Shown: one piece after another, positions 34,703-41,461 of the stretch | Position numbering within the stretch: the first letter of the stretch is position 1 | Layout of the letters: each line of letters begins with the position of its first letter | From: Sphingobacteriales bacterium | GTDB taxonomy: Bacteria > Bacteroidota > Bacteroidia > Chitinophagales > Chitinophagaceae | Assembly: GCA_012270485.1 (NCBI GenBank) | Contig: JAAXIF010000065.1 | Span: forward strand, 162,959-226,958 | Direction: 5' to 3' | DNA: 64,000 nt | Program-made: the position numbers and the translations under genes | Notes under the pieces: generated by a model | What the model saw: the letters and a program-made list of their open reading frames with translations, nothing else | Told to the model about the DNA's origin: nothing | Databases searched by the model: none

Positions 34703-34793
34703 AGGATAACAGATAGCTTATAGTTCATAGCGAATAGCAATAATTTTTTCCCAACTATACGCTATGAACTATAAGCTATCTGCTAACCTCACT
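34703..34793. repeat. Heptad inverted repeat, word NNATAG / NNCTAT
   Basis: The left arm reads AGGATAA, CAGATAG, CTTATAG, TTCATAG, CGAATAG, CAATAAT; after TTTTTCC the right arm reads CAACTAT, ACGCTAT, GAACTAT, AAGCTAT, CTGCTAA. Thirteen words follow each other without a break in the 7-nt phase. Positions 34711-34737 and 34755-34781 pair at 26 of 27 bases. The left end touches the preceding stop codon. An ATG in the right arm (34764) could be mistaken for the start of the cytochrome gene. Confidence 0.96.
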
Positions 34794-34814
34794 CATCACC
34801 AAAACAAATACACC

Positions 34815-35207
34815 GTGAAAAAGTACTTAGTATCACTTTCCATGTTAGCAATTCTGGCTGCATGCGGAGGAAATGAAGAGAAAAAAGAAACAAGTAATGC
34901 TGCTACAACCACAACGGCAGCTGCAGACGACCTGAGCAGTAATCCTGATTATGTAAAAGGATTGGAACTGATAGGAAAATCAGATTGTTTGACTTGCCAT
35001 AAAGTAAGTGATAACCTCATCGGTCCATCTTACAAACAGGTGGCAGAGAAATATGAAAATACAGAAGAGAATGTAACAATGCTTGCCGGAAAAATCATTA
35101 AAGGCGGACAGGGTGTTTGGGGTCAAGTGCCTATGACAGCACATCCTACCATCAGTGAAGATGACGCTAAAGCGATGGTAAAATATATCATGCTCTTAAA
35201 GAAATAA
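34815..35207 (+). CDS. Lipoprotein c-type cytochrome
   Basis: A 130-aa class I cytochrome c from GTG 34815; an ATG at 34764 lies in the repeat arm and would give a false N-terminus. The signal ends in a lipobox (AILAACGG), then a Thr/Ala-rich linker, then the haem site CLTCHK (SDCLTCHKVSDNLIGPSY) and the distal Met region VPMTAHPTISEDDAKAMVKY. It should sit at the outer face of the inner membrane and take electrons from the GMC dehydrogenase. It precedes the DUF1080 gene by 2 nt, a firm sign of co-transcription. Confidence 0.9.
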   Translation: MKKYLVSLSMLAILAACGGNEEKKETSNAATTTTAAADDLSSNPDYVKGLELIGKSDCLTCHKVSDNLIGPSYKQVAEKYENTEENVTMLAGKIIKGGQGVWGQVPMTAHPTISEDDAKAMVKYIMLLKK

Positions 35208-35209
35208 TT

Positions 35210-35938
35210 ATGATACAAACCTGGATCACCACTGCCTTGTTAAGCGCTATGTTATTTTGTGGCAGCACTTCCGAACATAATACTACCATGAATAGTGTTC
35301 AACAAAAAGAAGACTGGATATCCTTATTTGATGGAAAAACAACCAAGGGTTGGAAAACTTATGGCAAGGAGTCTATCGGACAAGCATGGAAAGTGGTAGA
35401 TGGAACCCTACATTTAGACGCATCTGATAAAACAGACTGGCAGTCGAAAAGAGGGGGTGATATTATACACGAGATGGAACTGGAGAATTTTCATCTCAAG
35501 CTAGATTGGAAGATTGCTAAAAACGGAAATAGCGGCATTATTTTCTGGGTACAAAATGATCCTTCCAAATACAAATACGTTTGGTATACCGGACCGGAAA
35601 TGCAGGTGCTGGACAATGATGGACATCCTGATGCAAAGATCGATAAACACCGTGCCGGTAATTTATATGATCTGATTGCTTCAACAGAAGGTGTCACCAA
35701 GCCCGTTGGCGAGTGGAATACTGCAGAGATCATTTGTAACAAAGGTAAATTAGAGTTCAAATTGAATGGCACTTCCATCTTATCAACTACCTATGGTGAT
35801 GAGCAATGGAATAACTTAATTGCGAACAGTAAATTCAGATCCATGCCAGCTTTTGGTAAGAACTTCAAAGGGCATATCGCTTTACAAGATCATGGAGATA
35901 ATGTGTGGTTTAAGAATATTGTTGTGAGGAAGCTTTGA
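35210..35938 (+). CDS. DUF1080 / 3-keto-disaccharide hydrolase domain protein
   Basis: A 242-aa exported protein with a hydrophobic N-terminus (a Cys at residue 17, AMLFCGS, may be a lipobox). The concanavalin-like DUF1080 fold is clear: WISLFDGKTTKGWKTYG, WKVVDGTLHLDAS, NSGIIFWVQNDPSKYKYVW, TGPEMQVLDNDGHPDAK and the end HGDNVWFKNIVVRKL. Members in Bacteroides have been linked to cleavage of 3-keto-glycosides. Together with the dehydrogenases, the cytochrome and the isomerases this is the strongest hint for a 3-keto pathway in the island. Confidence 0.9.
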   Translation: MIQTWITTALLSAMLFCGSTSEHNTTMNSVQQKEDWISLFDGKTTKGWKTYGKESIGQAWKVVDGTLHLDASDKTDWQSKRGGDIIHEMELENFHLKLDWKIAKNGNSGIIFWVQNDPSKYKYVWYTGPEMQVLDNDGHPDAKIDKHRAGNLYDLIASTEGVTKPVGEWNTAEIICNKGKLEFKLNGTSILSTTYGDEQWNNLIANSKFRSMPAFGKNFKGHIALQDHGDNVWFKNIVVRKL

Positions 35939-35941
35939 GTT

Positions 35942-35968
35942 ACAGGCTGCAAGCTTCAGGCTACAAGG
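35942..35968. repeat. Single heptad arm, word CTNCAAG
   Basis: TTACAGG, CTGCAAG, CTTCAGG, CTACAAG form one arm of the CAAGCNN family, with no complementary arm nearby. It lies between the DUF1080 stop and a conventional terminator. Confidence 0.75.
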
Positions 35969-35975
35969 GTTTATA

Positions 35976-36009
35976 AAACATCCGCTTTCTTTAGAGCGGA
36001 TGTTTTTTT
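35976..36009 (+). terminator. Intrinsic terminator after the sugar-oxidation island
   Basis: AAACATCCGCT (35976-35986) pairs exactly with AGCGGATGTTT (35995-36005) and is followed by T to 36009. It closes the plus-strand operon 32366-35938; the next ATG follows at 36020. Confidence 0.9.
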
Positions 36010-36019
36010 ATATTAGCTC

Positions 36020-36625
36020 ATGAACAAACCAGACCCGCGAATTGATGCTTATATCACAAAAGCGGCACCTTTTGCCCAGACTGTTTTACAACATATCCGA
36101 AAGCTGGTACATAAAGCTTGTCCGGATATCACCGAAACCATTAAATGGAGTTTCCCACATTTTGAATACAAAGGGGTAGTATGCAGCATGGCAGCTTTTA
36201 AACAACATTGTGCTTTTGGTTTCTGGAAAGCATCCATCATGAAAGACCCGAATAAGATCATGCAGATCAAAGACCGAGGTGCCATGGGACATTTTGATAG
36301 AATTACGACTGTTAAAGATCTTCCGGCAGATAAGATCATGATCGCATACATCAAAGAGGCGGTGCTGTTGAACGAAAACGGTATTAAGCTGCCCGCTAAA
36401 ACAAAAACCACCCCAAAAGAGATCGTCGTTCCGGCAGATATCATTGCAGCATTAAAAAAAAATTCTAAAGCCAAAAAAGTCTTTGAAGCCTTTTCTCCAT
36501 CACATAAAAAAGAATACATCGAATGGATTACTGAAGCCAAAACAGAACCCACCCGCATCAAACGTCTCAACACCATGCTCGAATGGCTGGAAGAAGGAAA
36601 AGACAGAAATTGGAAATACAAGTGA
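36020..36625 (+). CDS. DUF1801 / YdeI (OmdA) family protein
   Basis: A 201-aa cytoplasmic protein with two parts. Residues 10-115 fit DUF1801 (iron chaperone/YdhG-like): IRKLVHKACPDITETIKWSF, CSMAAFKQHCAFGFWK. Residues 130-201 fit the OmdA/YdeI segment: VPADIIAALKKNSKAKKVFE, SPSHKKEYIEWITEAK and RIKRLNTMLEWLEEGKD. YdeI proteins have been connected to stress and bacteriocin tolerance, but the biochemical role is not established. The single gene sits between a terminator and a mosaic repeat. Confidence 0.88.
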   Translation: MNKPDPRIDAYITKAAPFAQTVLQHIRKLVHKACPDITETIKWSFPHFEYKGVVCSMAAFKQHCAFGFWKASIMKDPNKIMQIKDRGAMGHFDRITTVKDLPADKIMIAYIKEAVLLNENGIKLPAKTKTTPKEIVVPADIIAALKKNSKAKKVFEAFSPSHKKEYIEWITEAKTEPTRIKRLNTMLEWLEEGKDRNWKYK

Positions 36626-36627
36626 AA

Positions 36628-36762
36628 TAGCGGATAGCGAAGGGCTGATCGCAGATGGCAGATATTAGATATGTTTCATTTTATACACTATTTTTACGCT
36701 AGTCCATGTACTATGGACTATGTCTAAAGACTATTGACTTTTCACCTTTCACTTTTCACCCC
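36628..36762. repeat. Mosaic heptad array joining three word families
   Basis: The left part (36628-36674) reads AATAGCG, GATAGCG, AAGGGCT, GATCGCA, GATGGCA, GATATTA, GATATG. After about 25 nt the right part (from 36700) reads TAGTCCA, TGTACTA, TGGACTA, TGTCTAA, AGACTAT, TGACTTT, TCACCTT, TCACTTT, TCACC. The right part passes from the TGGACTA family to the TSACTTT family without a phase break. The two halves are not complementary. It fills the gap between ydeI-like and tadA genes. Confidence 0.9.
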
Positions 36763-36764
36763 CC

Positions 36765-37214
36765 ATGCTCTCCGAATCCCACGAATATTTCATGCAGCAA
36801 GCGCTTAAAGAAGCCCAATTGGCTTTTGATTCGGATGAAGTTCCGGTAGGTGCGGTGGTGGTCATGAACAATAAGATCATTGCGCGCGGACATAACCAGG
36901 TGGAATTACTCAACGATTCCACTGCGCATGCAGAGATACTCGCACTCACTTCAGCCTACAGTAGCATGGGTAGTAAATATTTACCGGATGCAACCCTCTA
37001 TGTTACCCTCGAACCTTGTTTGATGTGTTGTGGTGCCTTGTATTGGGGTAAGATCGGTCGCATTGTATATGGTGCCAGTGATGAAAAAAATGGATTCCAT
37101 AAACACCTCATCGCCAATCACTCCCCCTTCCACCCCAAAACAGAAGTCATCAGCAGTGTTTTGAGAGATGAATGTGCATGGTTGATGAAGAATTTTTTTC
37201 AGCAGAAACGTTAA
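36765..37214 (+). CDS. tadA: Nucleoside/tRNA adenosine deaminase, TadA-like
   Basis: A 149-aa zinc-dependent deaminase. The catalytic motifs are STAHAEILAL (HAE, with proton-shuttling Glu) and LEPCLMCCGALYW (PCxxC). The family start EYFMQQALKEAQLAFDSDEV and PVGAVVV are complete. TadA changes adenosine 34 of tRNA-Arg to inosine; in this lineage the same family also includes guanine deaminases, so the exact substrate is not certain. The start at 36765 lies 2 nt after the mosaic heptad array. Confidence 0.88.
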   Translation: MLSESHEYFMQQALKEAQLAFDSDEVPVGAVVVMNNKIIARGHNQVELLNDSTAHAEILALTSAYSSMGSKYLPDATLYVTLEPCLMCCGALYWGKIGRIVYGASDEKNGFHKHLIANHSPFHPKTEVISSVLRDECAWLMKNFFQQKR

Positions 37215-37218
37215 AAAG

Positions 37219-37293
37219 CTGCACGTTGCAAGCTACAAGCTGCAAGTAGCAGATTTGAGCCTTACTTGTGGCTTGTAGCTTGCTGCTTGAAGC
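37219..37293. repeat. Heptad inverted repeat, word GCTGCAA / GCTTGNN
   Basis: The arms 37219-37249 and 37263-37293 (31 nt each, 13-nt loop) pair with a few mismatches. The left arm reads GCTGCAC, GTTGCAA, GCTACAA, GCTGCAA, GTAGCAG; the right arm GCTTGTA, GCTTGCT, GCTTGAA. It starts 4 nt after the tadA stop. A second copy at 38005 lies after the next gene, so the superoxide dismutase gene is bracketed by members of one family. Confidence 0.93.
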
Positions 37294-37345
37294 TAAAACG
37301 CTTTCGATTTAAGAAACAATTCATCTCCATTCCCCCTAACAACAG

Positions 37346-37353
37346 TAAATTTG
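37346..37353 (+). promoter_or_regulatory. -7 box of the superoxide dismutase gene
   Basis: TAAATTTG is an exact TAnnTTTG box 36 nt before the ATG at 37389. A good TTG -33 box at the right distance is not seen. Confidence 0.5.
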
Positions 37354-37388
37354 TTACTCGTATTTAATCATTTTAAAAAATCATAGTT

Positions 37389-37994
37389 ATGGCATTTACT
37401 TTAGCAGCATTACCGTATGCACACGAGGCGTTGGAGCCACATATTGATACTACTACCATGCAGATTCACCATGGTAAACACCATCAGGCCTATGTAGATA
37501 ACCTGAATAAAGCCATTGCAGGAACTGAACATGAGGGAAAGAGCTTGGAGCAACTGGTTGCGGCTGCAGGATCTATTAGTCCGGCAGTAAGGAACAACGG
37601 AGGTGGACATTGGAACCACACTTTTTTCTGGGAAAGCTTAGCCCCTAATGCAGGTGGCACACCATCTGGCGCTTTGGCTGATGCCATCAATGCAGCTTTT
37701 GGTTCATTTGATGCATTCAAAGAAAAGTTTGCCAATGCAGGTATGACCCGTTTTGGAAGTGGTTGGGCTTGGTTGATTGTGAAAGATGGTAAACTGGAAG
37801 TAAGCTCTACCCCTAATCAGGACAATCCATTGATGGATGTTGCAGATGTGAAAGGAACTCCCATTTTAGGTGCTGATGTTTGGGAACATGCTTACTACCT
37901 CAAATACCAAAACCGTCGCGCTGATTATCTTGCTGCATTCTGGAATGTAGTGAATTGGAATAAAGTGGCTGAGCGTTTTGCAGCAGCTAAGTAA
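37389..37994 (+). CDS. sodA: Superoxide dismutase, Fe/Mn type
   Basis: A 201-aa superoxide dismutase that converts superoxide to oxygen and peroxide in the cytoplasm. Metal ligands visible are His27 in [13 protein letters not shown], the second His in [14 protein letters not shown], and Asp plus His in [18 protein letters not shown]. The GGGHxNHxxFW form is shared by Mn- and Fe-forms in Bacteroidota, so the metal cannot be fixed. Single gene with its own -7 box, between two heptad hairpins. Confidence 0.95.
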   Translation: MAFTLAALPYAHEALEPHIDTTTMQIHHGKHHQAYVDNLNKAIAGTEHEGKSLEQLVAAAGSISPAVRNNGGGHWNHTFFWESLAPNAGGTPSGALADAINAAFGSFDAFKEKFANAGMTRFGSGWAWLIVKDGKLEVSSTPNQDNPLMDVADVKGTPILGADVWEHAYYLKYQNRRADYLAAFWNVVNWNKVAERFAAAK

Positions 37995-38004
37995 TTCTTT
38001 ATAA

Positions 38005-38084
38005 GCTGCAAGCCACAAGCTTCAAGCTTCAAGAAAGGGATAGAAATATTCGTGCAGCTTGAAGCTTGTGGCTTGTAGCCTTTT
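38005..38084. repeat. Heptad inverted repeat with T tract after sodA, word CAAGCNN / TTGNNGC
   Basis: The arms 38005-38032 and 38052-38079 pair at about 25 of 28 bases around a 19-nt loop. The left arm reads CAAGCCA, CAAGCTT, CAAGCTT; the right arm TTGAAGC, TTGTGGC, TTGTAGC, followed directly by CTTTTT. The stem with its T run is placed 10 nt after the sodA stop and should work as an intrinsic terminator. This copy gives the clearest functional reading of the family. Confidence 0.93.
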
Positions 38085-38103
38085 TCACACCAAATAATCA
38101 ATC

Positions 38104-38709
38104 ATGAAATCACACCTCTCCATTCTCACTGCCATTGTATTCTTTACTGCCTGTTCTTCTGATCAAAAAAGAGTGGTAGTGTTTAGCAAAGGAACTGCCG
38201 AGATCAATACAGAAACCAAAACCATCAAAGCCACAGATGGCGCCGGACATGAAGATAAAGCGGTTGACTTTGTTGGAAAGAATGTAGAACTCACATTGAA
38301 TACAGCTTCCGGAGATGCGAAAGTGACTTTAACAGAAAATGGCTACTATGTGTTGAATGTAAAGAATGATACCATCATTGGTAGTCAGGTCAACTATACC
38401 GATCCGCAATTGGCCAATCAAGTGATCACACAGGAGGCGCTAAAATTCAAAATTGATTCTTTAGAAAATTTGGTGGCAAATAAAAATGTAGGAAAAGCCA
38501 ACCGCAATTTTTACATACTCCCTAACTCCGCTGTACACATTACCGACAATTTTGACGCCATTATCATCGGTCCTTTCCATAAAATGCGTTCTGCTGAAGG
38601 TAAAGATGGTAAAGCTCCGGAAGTATATCGCTTTTACAGTATCAAAGAGATCCGCGAAACCATTGCTAAGTTGCAAGGGATGACTGGAGGGGAGAAAACA
38701 GTAGAATAA
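38104..38709 (+). CDS. Lipoprotein of unknown function, 201 aa
   Basis: I do not recognise a family. The N-terminus has a signal peptide and lipobox (FFTACSSD, Cys near residue 17). Residues 20-110 are strand-rich (VVVFSKGTAEINTETKTIKA, ENGYYVLNVKNDTIIGSQVN), and the C-terminal third contains AEGKDGKAPEVYRFYSIKEI and a short helix. The stop codon is part of the following hairpin. Probably a surface or periplasmic protein. Confidence 0.6.
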   Translation: MKSHLSILTAIVFFTACSSDQKRVVVFSKGTAEINTETKTIKATDGAGHEDKAVDFVGKNVELTLNTASGDAKVTLTENGYYVLNVKNDTIIGSQVNYTDPQLANQVITQEALKFKIDSLENLVANKNVGKANRNFYILPNSAVHITDNFDAIIIGPFHKMRSAEGKDGKAPEVYRFYSIKEIRETIAKLQGMTGGEKTVE

Positions 38710-38788
38710 GAAACAGAGAAATCAGGAATAAGAAAGTATATGTTTTCTCACTTTCTTATTCCTGATTTCTCTGTTTCTCTGTTTCTTA
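38709..38788. repeat. Heptad inverted repeat, word TTCTNNN / AGAANNN
   Basis: A perfect 29-bp stem, 38709-38737 with 38750-38778, and a 12-nt loop. It begins with the last base of the lipoprotein stop codon and ends 5 nt before the stop of the convergent yidD gene. The right arm continues past the stem with an extra copy of CTGTTTCT. Words: TTCTTAT, TCCTGAT, TTCTCTG, TTTCTCTG. Confidence 0.95.
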
Positions 38789-38792
38789 TTTT

Positions 38793-39026
38793 CTATTCCG
38801 GAACCGGATCATATCCATGCCCACCGCCCGGTCTGCACTTGCTGATTCTTTTGATGGATAACCATCCACCTTTGAACAATCCATGCTTTTGTAAAGCCTC
38901 TACCGCATATTGCGAACAAGTTGGTGTGAATCTGCACTTGGGTCCGATATTCGGTGAGATTACGTATTGATAAAACCGGATGAGCAGAATAAAAGGATAG
39001 CTTACTATTTGAAGGAGGAGCTTCAT
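38793..39026 (-). CDS. yidD: Membrane protein insertion efficiency factor YidD
   Basis: A 77-aa peripheral membrane protein that helps YidC insert proteins into the inner membrane. The N-terminal amphipathic part is followed by the complete family core: [33 protein letters not shown], and [20 protein letters not shown]. The three Cys are kept. It follows rnpA (46 nt) in the common bacterial order rpmH, rnpA, yidD. Confidence 0.95.
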   Translation of the reverse strand: MKLLLQIVSYPFILLIRFYQYVISPNIGPKCRFTPTCSQYAVEALQKHGLFKGGWLSIKRISKCRPGGGHGYDPVPE

Positions 39027-39043
39027 GGGTGTGAATGATCAAT

Positions 39044-39066
39044 GGTGAGTAGTCAGTAATGAGTGT
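39044..39066. repeat. Single heptad arm, word TGGTGAG
   Basis: TGGTGAG, TAGTCAG, TAATGAG, TG: one arm of the GNAGTGA family seen at 29267, without a complementary arm. It sits in the 45-nt gap between yidD and rnpA. Confidence 0.65.
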
Positions 39067-39071
39067 ATTGT

Positions 39072-39461
39072 TTATGTGTTTATTCTTTTGATCAGCTTCT
39101 CTATTCCTTCTTTCATTTTTTCTCTGACCAATGTATAGTCGGGTAACTCTTTGTCTAAGTAAAGAAAGAAAACTGAGATGGTTTTTGATTGAGTGACTAT
39201 TGCCTCATGGAGACTTTGTTTTTCCAATCGATATGCTTCCCGCAATAGTCTTTTGATCCGATTTCTGTCTACTGCTTTTTTGAAATGTTTGGAGCCCACA
39301 CCTACTCCTGCATGAACGGGAACAGAAGTATCTGTGCTATCTTTCTCAACAAAAAAGACTTTGATGGGGAATACAGAAAAGCTTTTACCGGTGGTAAAAA
39401 TGGCCTGCAGTTCTGTTCTACTTTTGAGCTTTTCTTTTTTATGATAACCGAATGCCTTCAT
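39072..39461 (-). CDS. rnpA: Ribonuclease P protein component
   Basis: The 129-aa protein subunit that binds the RNase P RNA for 5' maturation of tRNA. The family signature is present as AVDRNRIKRLLREAYRLEK (near residues 68-86), and the start GYHKKEKLKSRTELQAIF is typical. Length agrees with the family (110-135). It lies between rpmH, from which an intrinsic terminator separates it, and yidD. Confidence 0.94.
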   Translation of the reverse strand: MKAFGYHKKEKLKSRTELQAIFTTGKSFSVFPIKVFFVEKDSTDTSVPVHAGVGVGSKHFKKAVDRNRIKRLLREAYRLEKQSLHEAIVTQSKTISVFFLYLDKELPDYTLVREKMKEGIEKLIKRINT

Positions 39462-39478
39462 GTATTGGGTACTAAACT

Positions 39479-39507
39479 AAAAAAGTCCCGCCGTAAAGCG
39501 GGACTTT
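39479..39507 (-). terminator. Intrinsic terminator or attenuator between rpmH and rnpA
   Basis: On the minus strand AAAGTCCCGC, loop TTTACG, GCGGGACTTT, followed by a run of T. It lies between the rpmH stop (39546) and the rnpA start (39461), so part of the rpmH transcripts should end here, which would keep RnpA low against L34. Confidence 0.88.
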
Positions 39508-39545
39508 ATATTTTCATCCTTTATTCCGATGGATCGGAACAAGAC

Positions 39546-39701
39546 TTATTTTAATCCTTTCTCGCTTGAAACTGTAAGCTTCTTGCGACCTTTCGCTCTG
39601 CGGCTAGCCAATACTTTACGGCCGTTAGCAGTTTGCATACGCTTGCGGAATCCGTGAACAGATTTACGGCGGCGCTTATGCGGTTGAAATGTACGTTTCA
39701 T
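39546..39701 (-). CDS. rpmH: 50S ribosomal protein L34
   Basis: A 51-aa basic protein. It starts [20 protein letters not shown] and continues [20 protein letters not shown], the near-invariant L34 sequence, with the short extension [11 protein letters not shown]. It is too short for usual length cut-offs but is complete with ATG at 39701 and TAA at 39546. It heads the conserved rpmH-rnpA-yidD group and has its own promoter box. Confidence 0.97.
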   Translation of the reverse strand: MKRTFQPHKRRRKSVHGFRKRMQTANGRKVLASRRAKGRKKLTVSSEKGLK

Positions 39702-39782
39702 AATTACGTTTTTTTAACTAACCCTATAATTTTGTTTCATTTCATTACGGCAGTCACCATACTGCTGTCTGTGAAAGGACGG

Positions 39783-39790
39783 CAAAAGTA
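39783..39790 (-). promoter_or_regulatory. -7 box of rpmH
   Basis: On the minus strand TACTTTTG, an exact TAnnTTTG box. A TTTG lies 22 nt upstream (39813-39816 on plus as CAAA), slightly farther than usual. The leader to the rpmH ATG would be about 75 nt. Confidence 0.5.
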
Positions 39791-39868
39791 AGGAAAAGCG
39801 GTCAGAAATTGGCAAAATTTCGCTTTATAAATTTTAAAGCATTGATTTTCAGTGATAAAAAAGCGTCG

Positions 39869-40699
39869 TTACAAAAGTTCCAGATGTTTAGACCGTAGTT
39901 TTTCTCCAAAAAATATACTGGCATGGTTATCAAAATCCACGACAGAATCGGTGGTATAAAAAGTTTGAGTGCCCTGTTTAGAGCAACGCTGTTCCATTTC
40001 CGGATGACGATGCAGGTATGCTTTCAAACTGGCCGCTACAATCTTTCCTTGAGATAAAACAGTAGTACCTGCCGGAGCAAAAGCTTGTATTTTTTCCATC
40101 AATAATGGATAATGTGTACAAGCCAATAATAAAGTATCTATATCGGGTGCTTGTCGGAATAAACGATCTAAATGTTGTTGAATAAAATAATCAGCTCCCG
40201 GTTTATCGTATTCATGATTCTCTACCAATGGAACCCACATAGGACAAGCCTCCTGATACACTTTTAAGGAAGGAAAGAACTTAGCGATCTCAATAGGATA
40301 ACTTTCACTGATGACTGTTCCAGTAGTTCCTAAAATACCTACAGAGCCTGACTTACTGTATTGCCCAATGACTTCTGTAGTAGGTCTGATAACACCCAAT
40401 ACACGTTTCTTTGAATCGATCTTCGGCAGATCTTTTTGCTGAATAGTACGTAATGCTTTTGCTGAAGCCGTATTACAAGCCAATACTACCAATTCACAAC
40501 CCTGATCAAAAAACCACTGCACACACTGCAATGTATAATGGTACACCGTATCAAAAGATCGAGGACCATAAGGCGCACGGGCATTATCGCCCATATAGAG
40601 ATAATCATATTCAGGTAAGGTATTAACCAATTCTTTGAGAATGGTAAGCCCACCATAACCACTATCAAAAACACCTATGGGTTGCTGTACGGAAGACAT
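39869..40699 (-). CDS. murI: Glutamate racemase
   Basis: A 276-aa racemase that supplies D-glutamate for peptidoglycan. The two catalytic cysteines are seen in VVLACNTASAKAL and LLLACTHYPLL, the conserved Asp12 in GVFDSGYGGLTIL, and YMGDNARAPYG follows. It is the last gene of the minus-strand run bamA, ompH, ompH, murI. A near-consensus -7 box, TAACTTCG (minus strand, 40711-40704), lies 4 nt before its ATG, so it may also have its own leaderless transcript. Confidence 0.95.
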   Translation of the reverse strand: MSSVQQPIGVFDSGYGGLTILKELVNTLPEYDYLYMGDNARAPYGPRSFDTVYHYTLQCVQWFFDQGCELVVLACNTASAKALRTIQQKDLPKIDSKKRVLGVIRPTTEVIGQYSKSGSVGILGTTGTVISESYPIEIAKFFPSLKVYQEACPMWVPLVENHEYDKPGADYFIQQHLDRLFRQAPDIDTLLLACTHYPLLMEKIQAFAPAGTTVLSQGKIVAASLKAYLHRHPEMEQRCSKQGTQTFYTTDSVVDFDNHASIFFGEKLRSKHLELL

Positions 40700-40750
40700 G
40701 TTACGAAGTTAATATCTATCGGCCCATGAATGGAATAAGAAATCAGCATA

Positions 40751-40782
40751 AAAAATCCCGTTCATTTGATGATGAACGGGAT
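40751..40782 (-). terminator. Intrinsic terminator after the ompH pair
   Basis: On the minus strand ATCCCGTTCAT pairs exactly with ATGAACGGGAT around a 6-nt loop and is followed by TTTTT. It lies 24 nt after the stop of the second ompH gene (40806) and before murI. Confidence 0.88.
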
Positions 40783-40805
40783 ACTATAGTATTCAACAAA
40801 TTGAA

Positions 40806-41420
40806 TTAGTTTTTCTTAGGAGCAGGAGTGGTTGGTTTTGCACCAGTTGCTGCCGGAACGGGTCCACCGGCTGCTTTCCACGCATCCATGATCTCTTTGC
40901 TCAAAGGTAAATTCAGTTTCAGTGCTACCCGAATGGTCAGATTATCCAAAATACTGGGTTGCACATAAGGAGACAATGACTCTGATTTTAGTACCCAGGT
41001 ATACTTCTGTTCAGCAACGATCTGCTGTAGCGCATTGTACATTTGTTGTCTGTATGGTCCCAACAAACGTTCCATTTTATCACGCTGCATTTCCTCAGAA
41101 TATTGTTGCCAGTTAGCGATCTTATAATACAATCTGTTCAAATCGCTTTCTGCCATTTCTCTTGCTTTTGCAGGCATGGTAGCAGAATCTTTTTTGTAAA
41201 GGCTATCTCTGCGTTTGTAATCCTGCACGGAATACGCATATTCAACATTGAGAGAATCTCTGAGATAGGTATTCATTACAGAATCCATCGTTTGTTCTAA
41301 ACCGGGAAACAGGCTCAGTAGACTTTGCTCATCAAAGTGACCGATTTTAACCTGAGACTGGGCATTGTTGGAGAACAGTAAGCTAGCCACCGTCACACAC
41401 ACAAGTAATAATTGCTTCAT
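40806..41420 (-). CDS. OmpH/Skp family periplasmic chaperone (second copy)
   Basis: A 204-aa OmpH-family protein with signal peptide (SLLFSNNAQSQ). The Skp start VKIGHFDEQSLLSLFPGLEQ is followed by a helical middle and a C-terminal tail rich in Pro and Ala (AAGGPVPAATGAKPTTPAPK). The tail is absent from the first copy. Skp holds unfolded outer-membrane proteins before the BAM complex takes over. Directly downstream of another ompH and bamA, so delivery to BamA is the likely job. Confidence 0.85.
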   Translation of the reverse strand: MKQLLLVCVTVASLLFSNNAQSQVKIGHFDEQSLLSLFPGLEQTMDSVMNTYLRDSLNVEYAYSVQDYKRRDSLYKKDSATMPAKAREMAESDLNRLYYKIANWQQYSEEMQRDKMERLLGPYRQQMYNALQQIVAEQKYTWVLKSESLSPYVQPSILDNLTIRVALKLNLPLSKEIMDAWKAAGGPVPAATGAKPTTPAPKKN

Positions 41421-41461
41421 TGTAGAGAGGATTTTGAGATATTTGTTTTGTTTTAGGAGTT

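Noticed and set aside
39702..39868. oriC near rpmH
   Set aside because: The rpmH-rnpA-yidD order often lies near the origin in other phyla, but there is no dnaA or dnaN here and no cluster of DnaA boxes was noticed.
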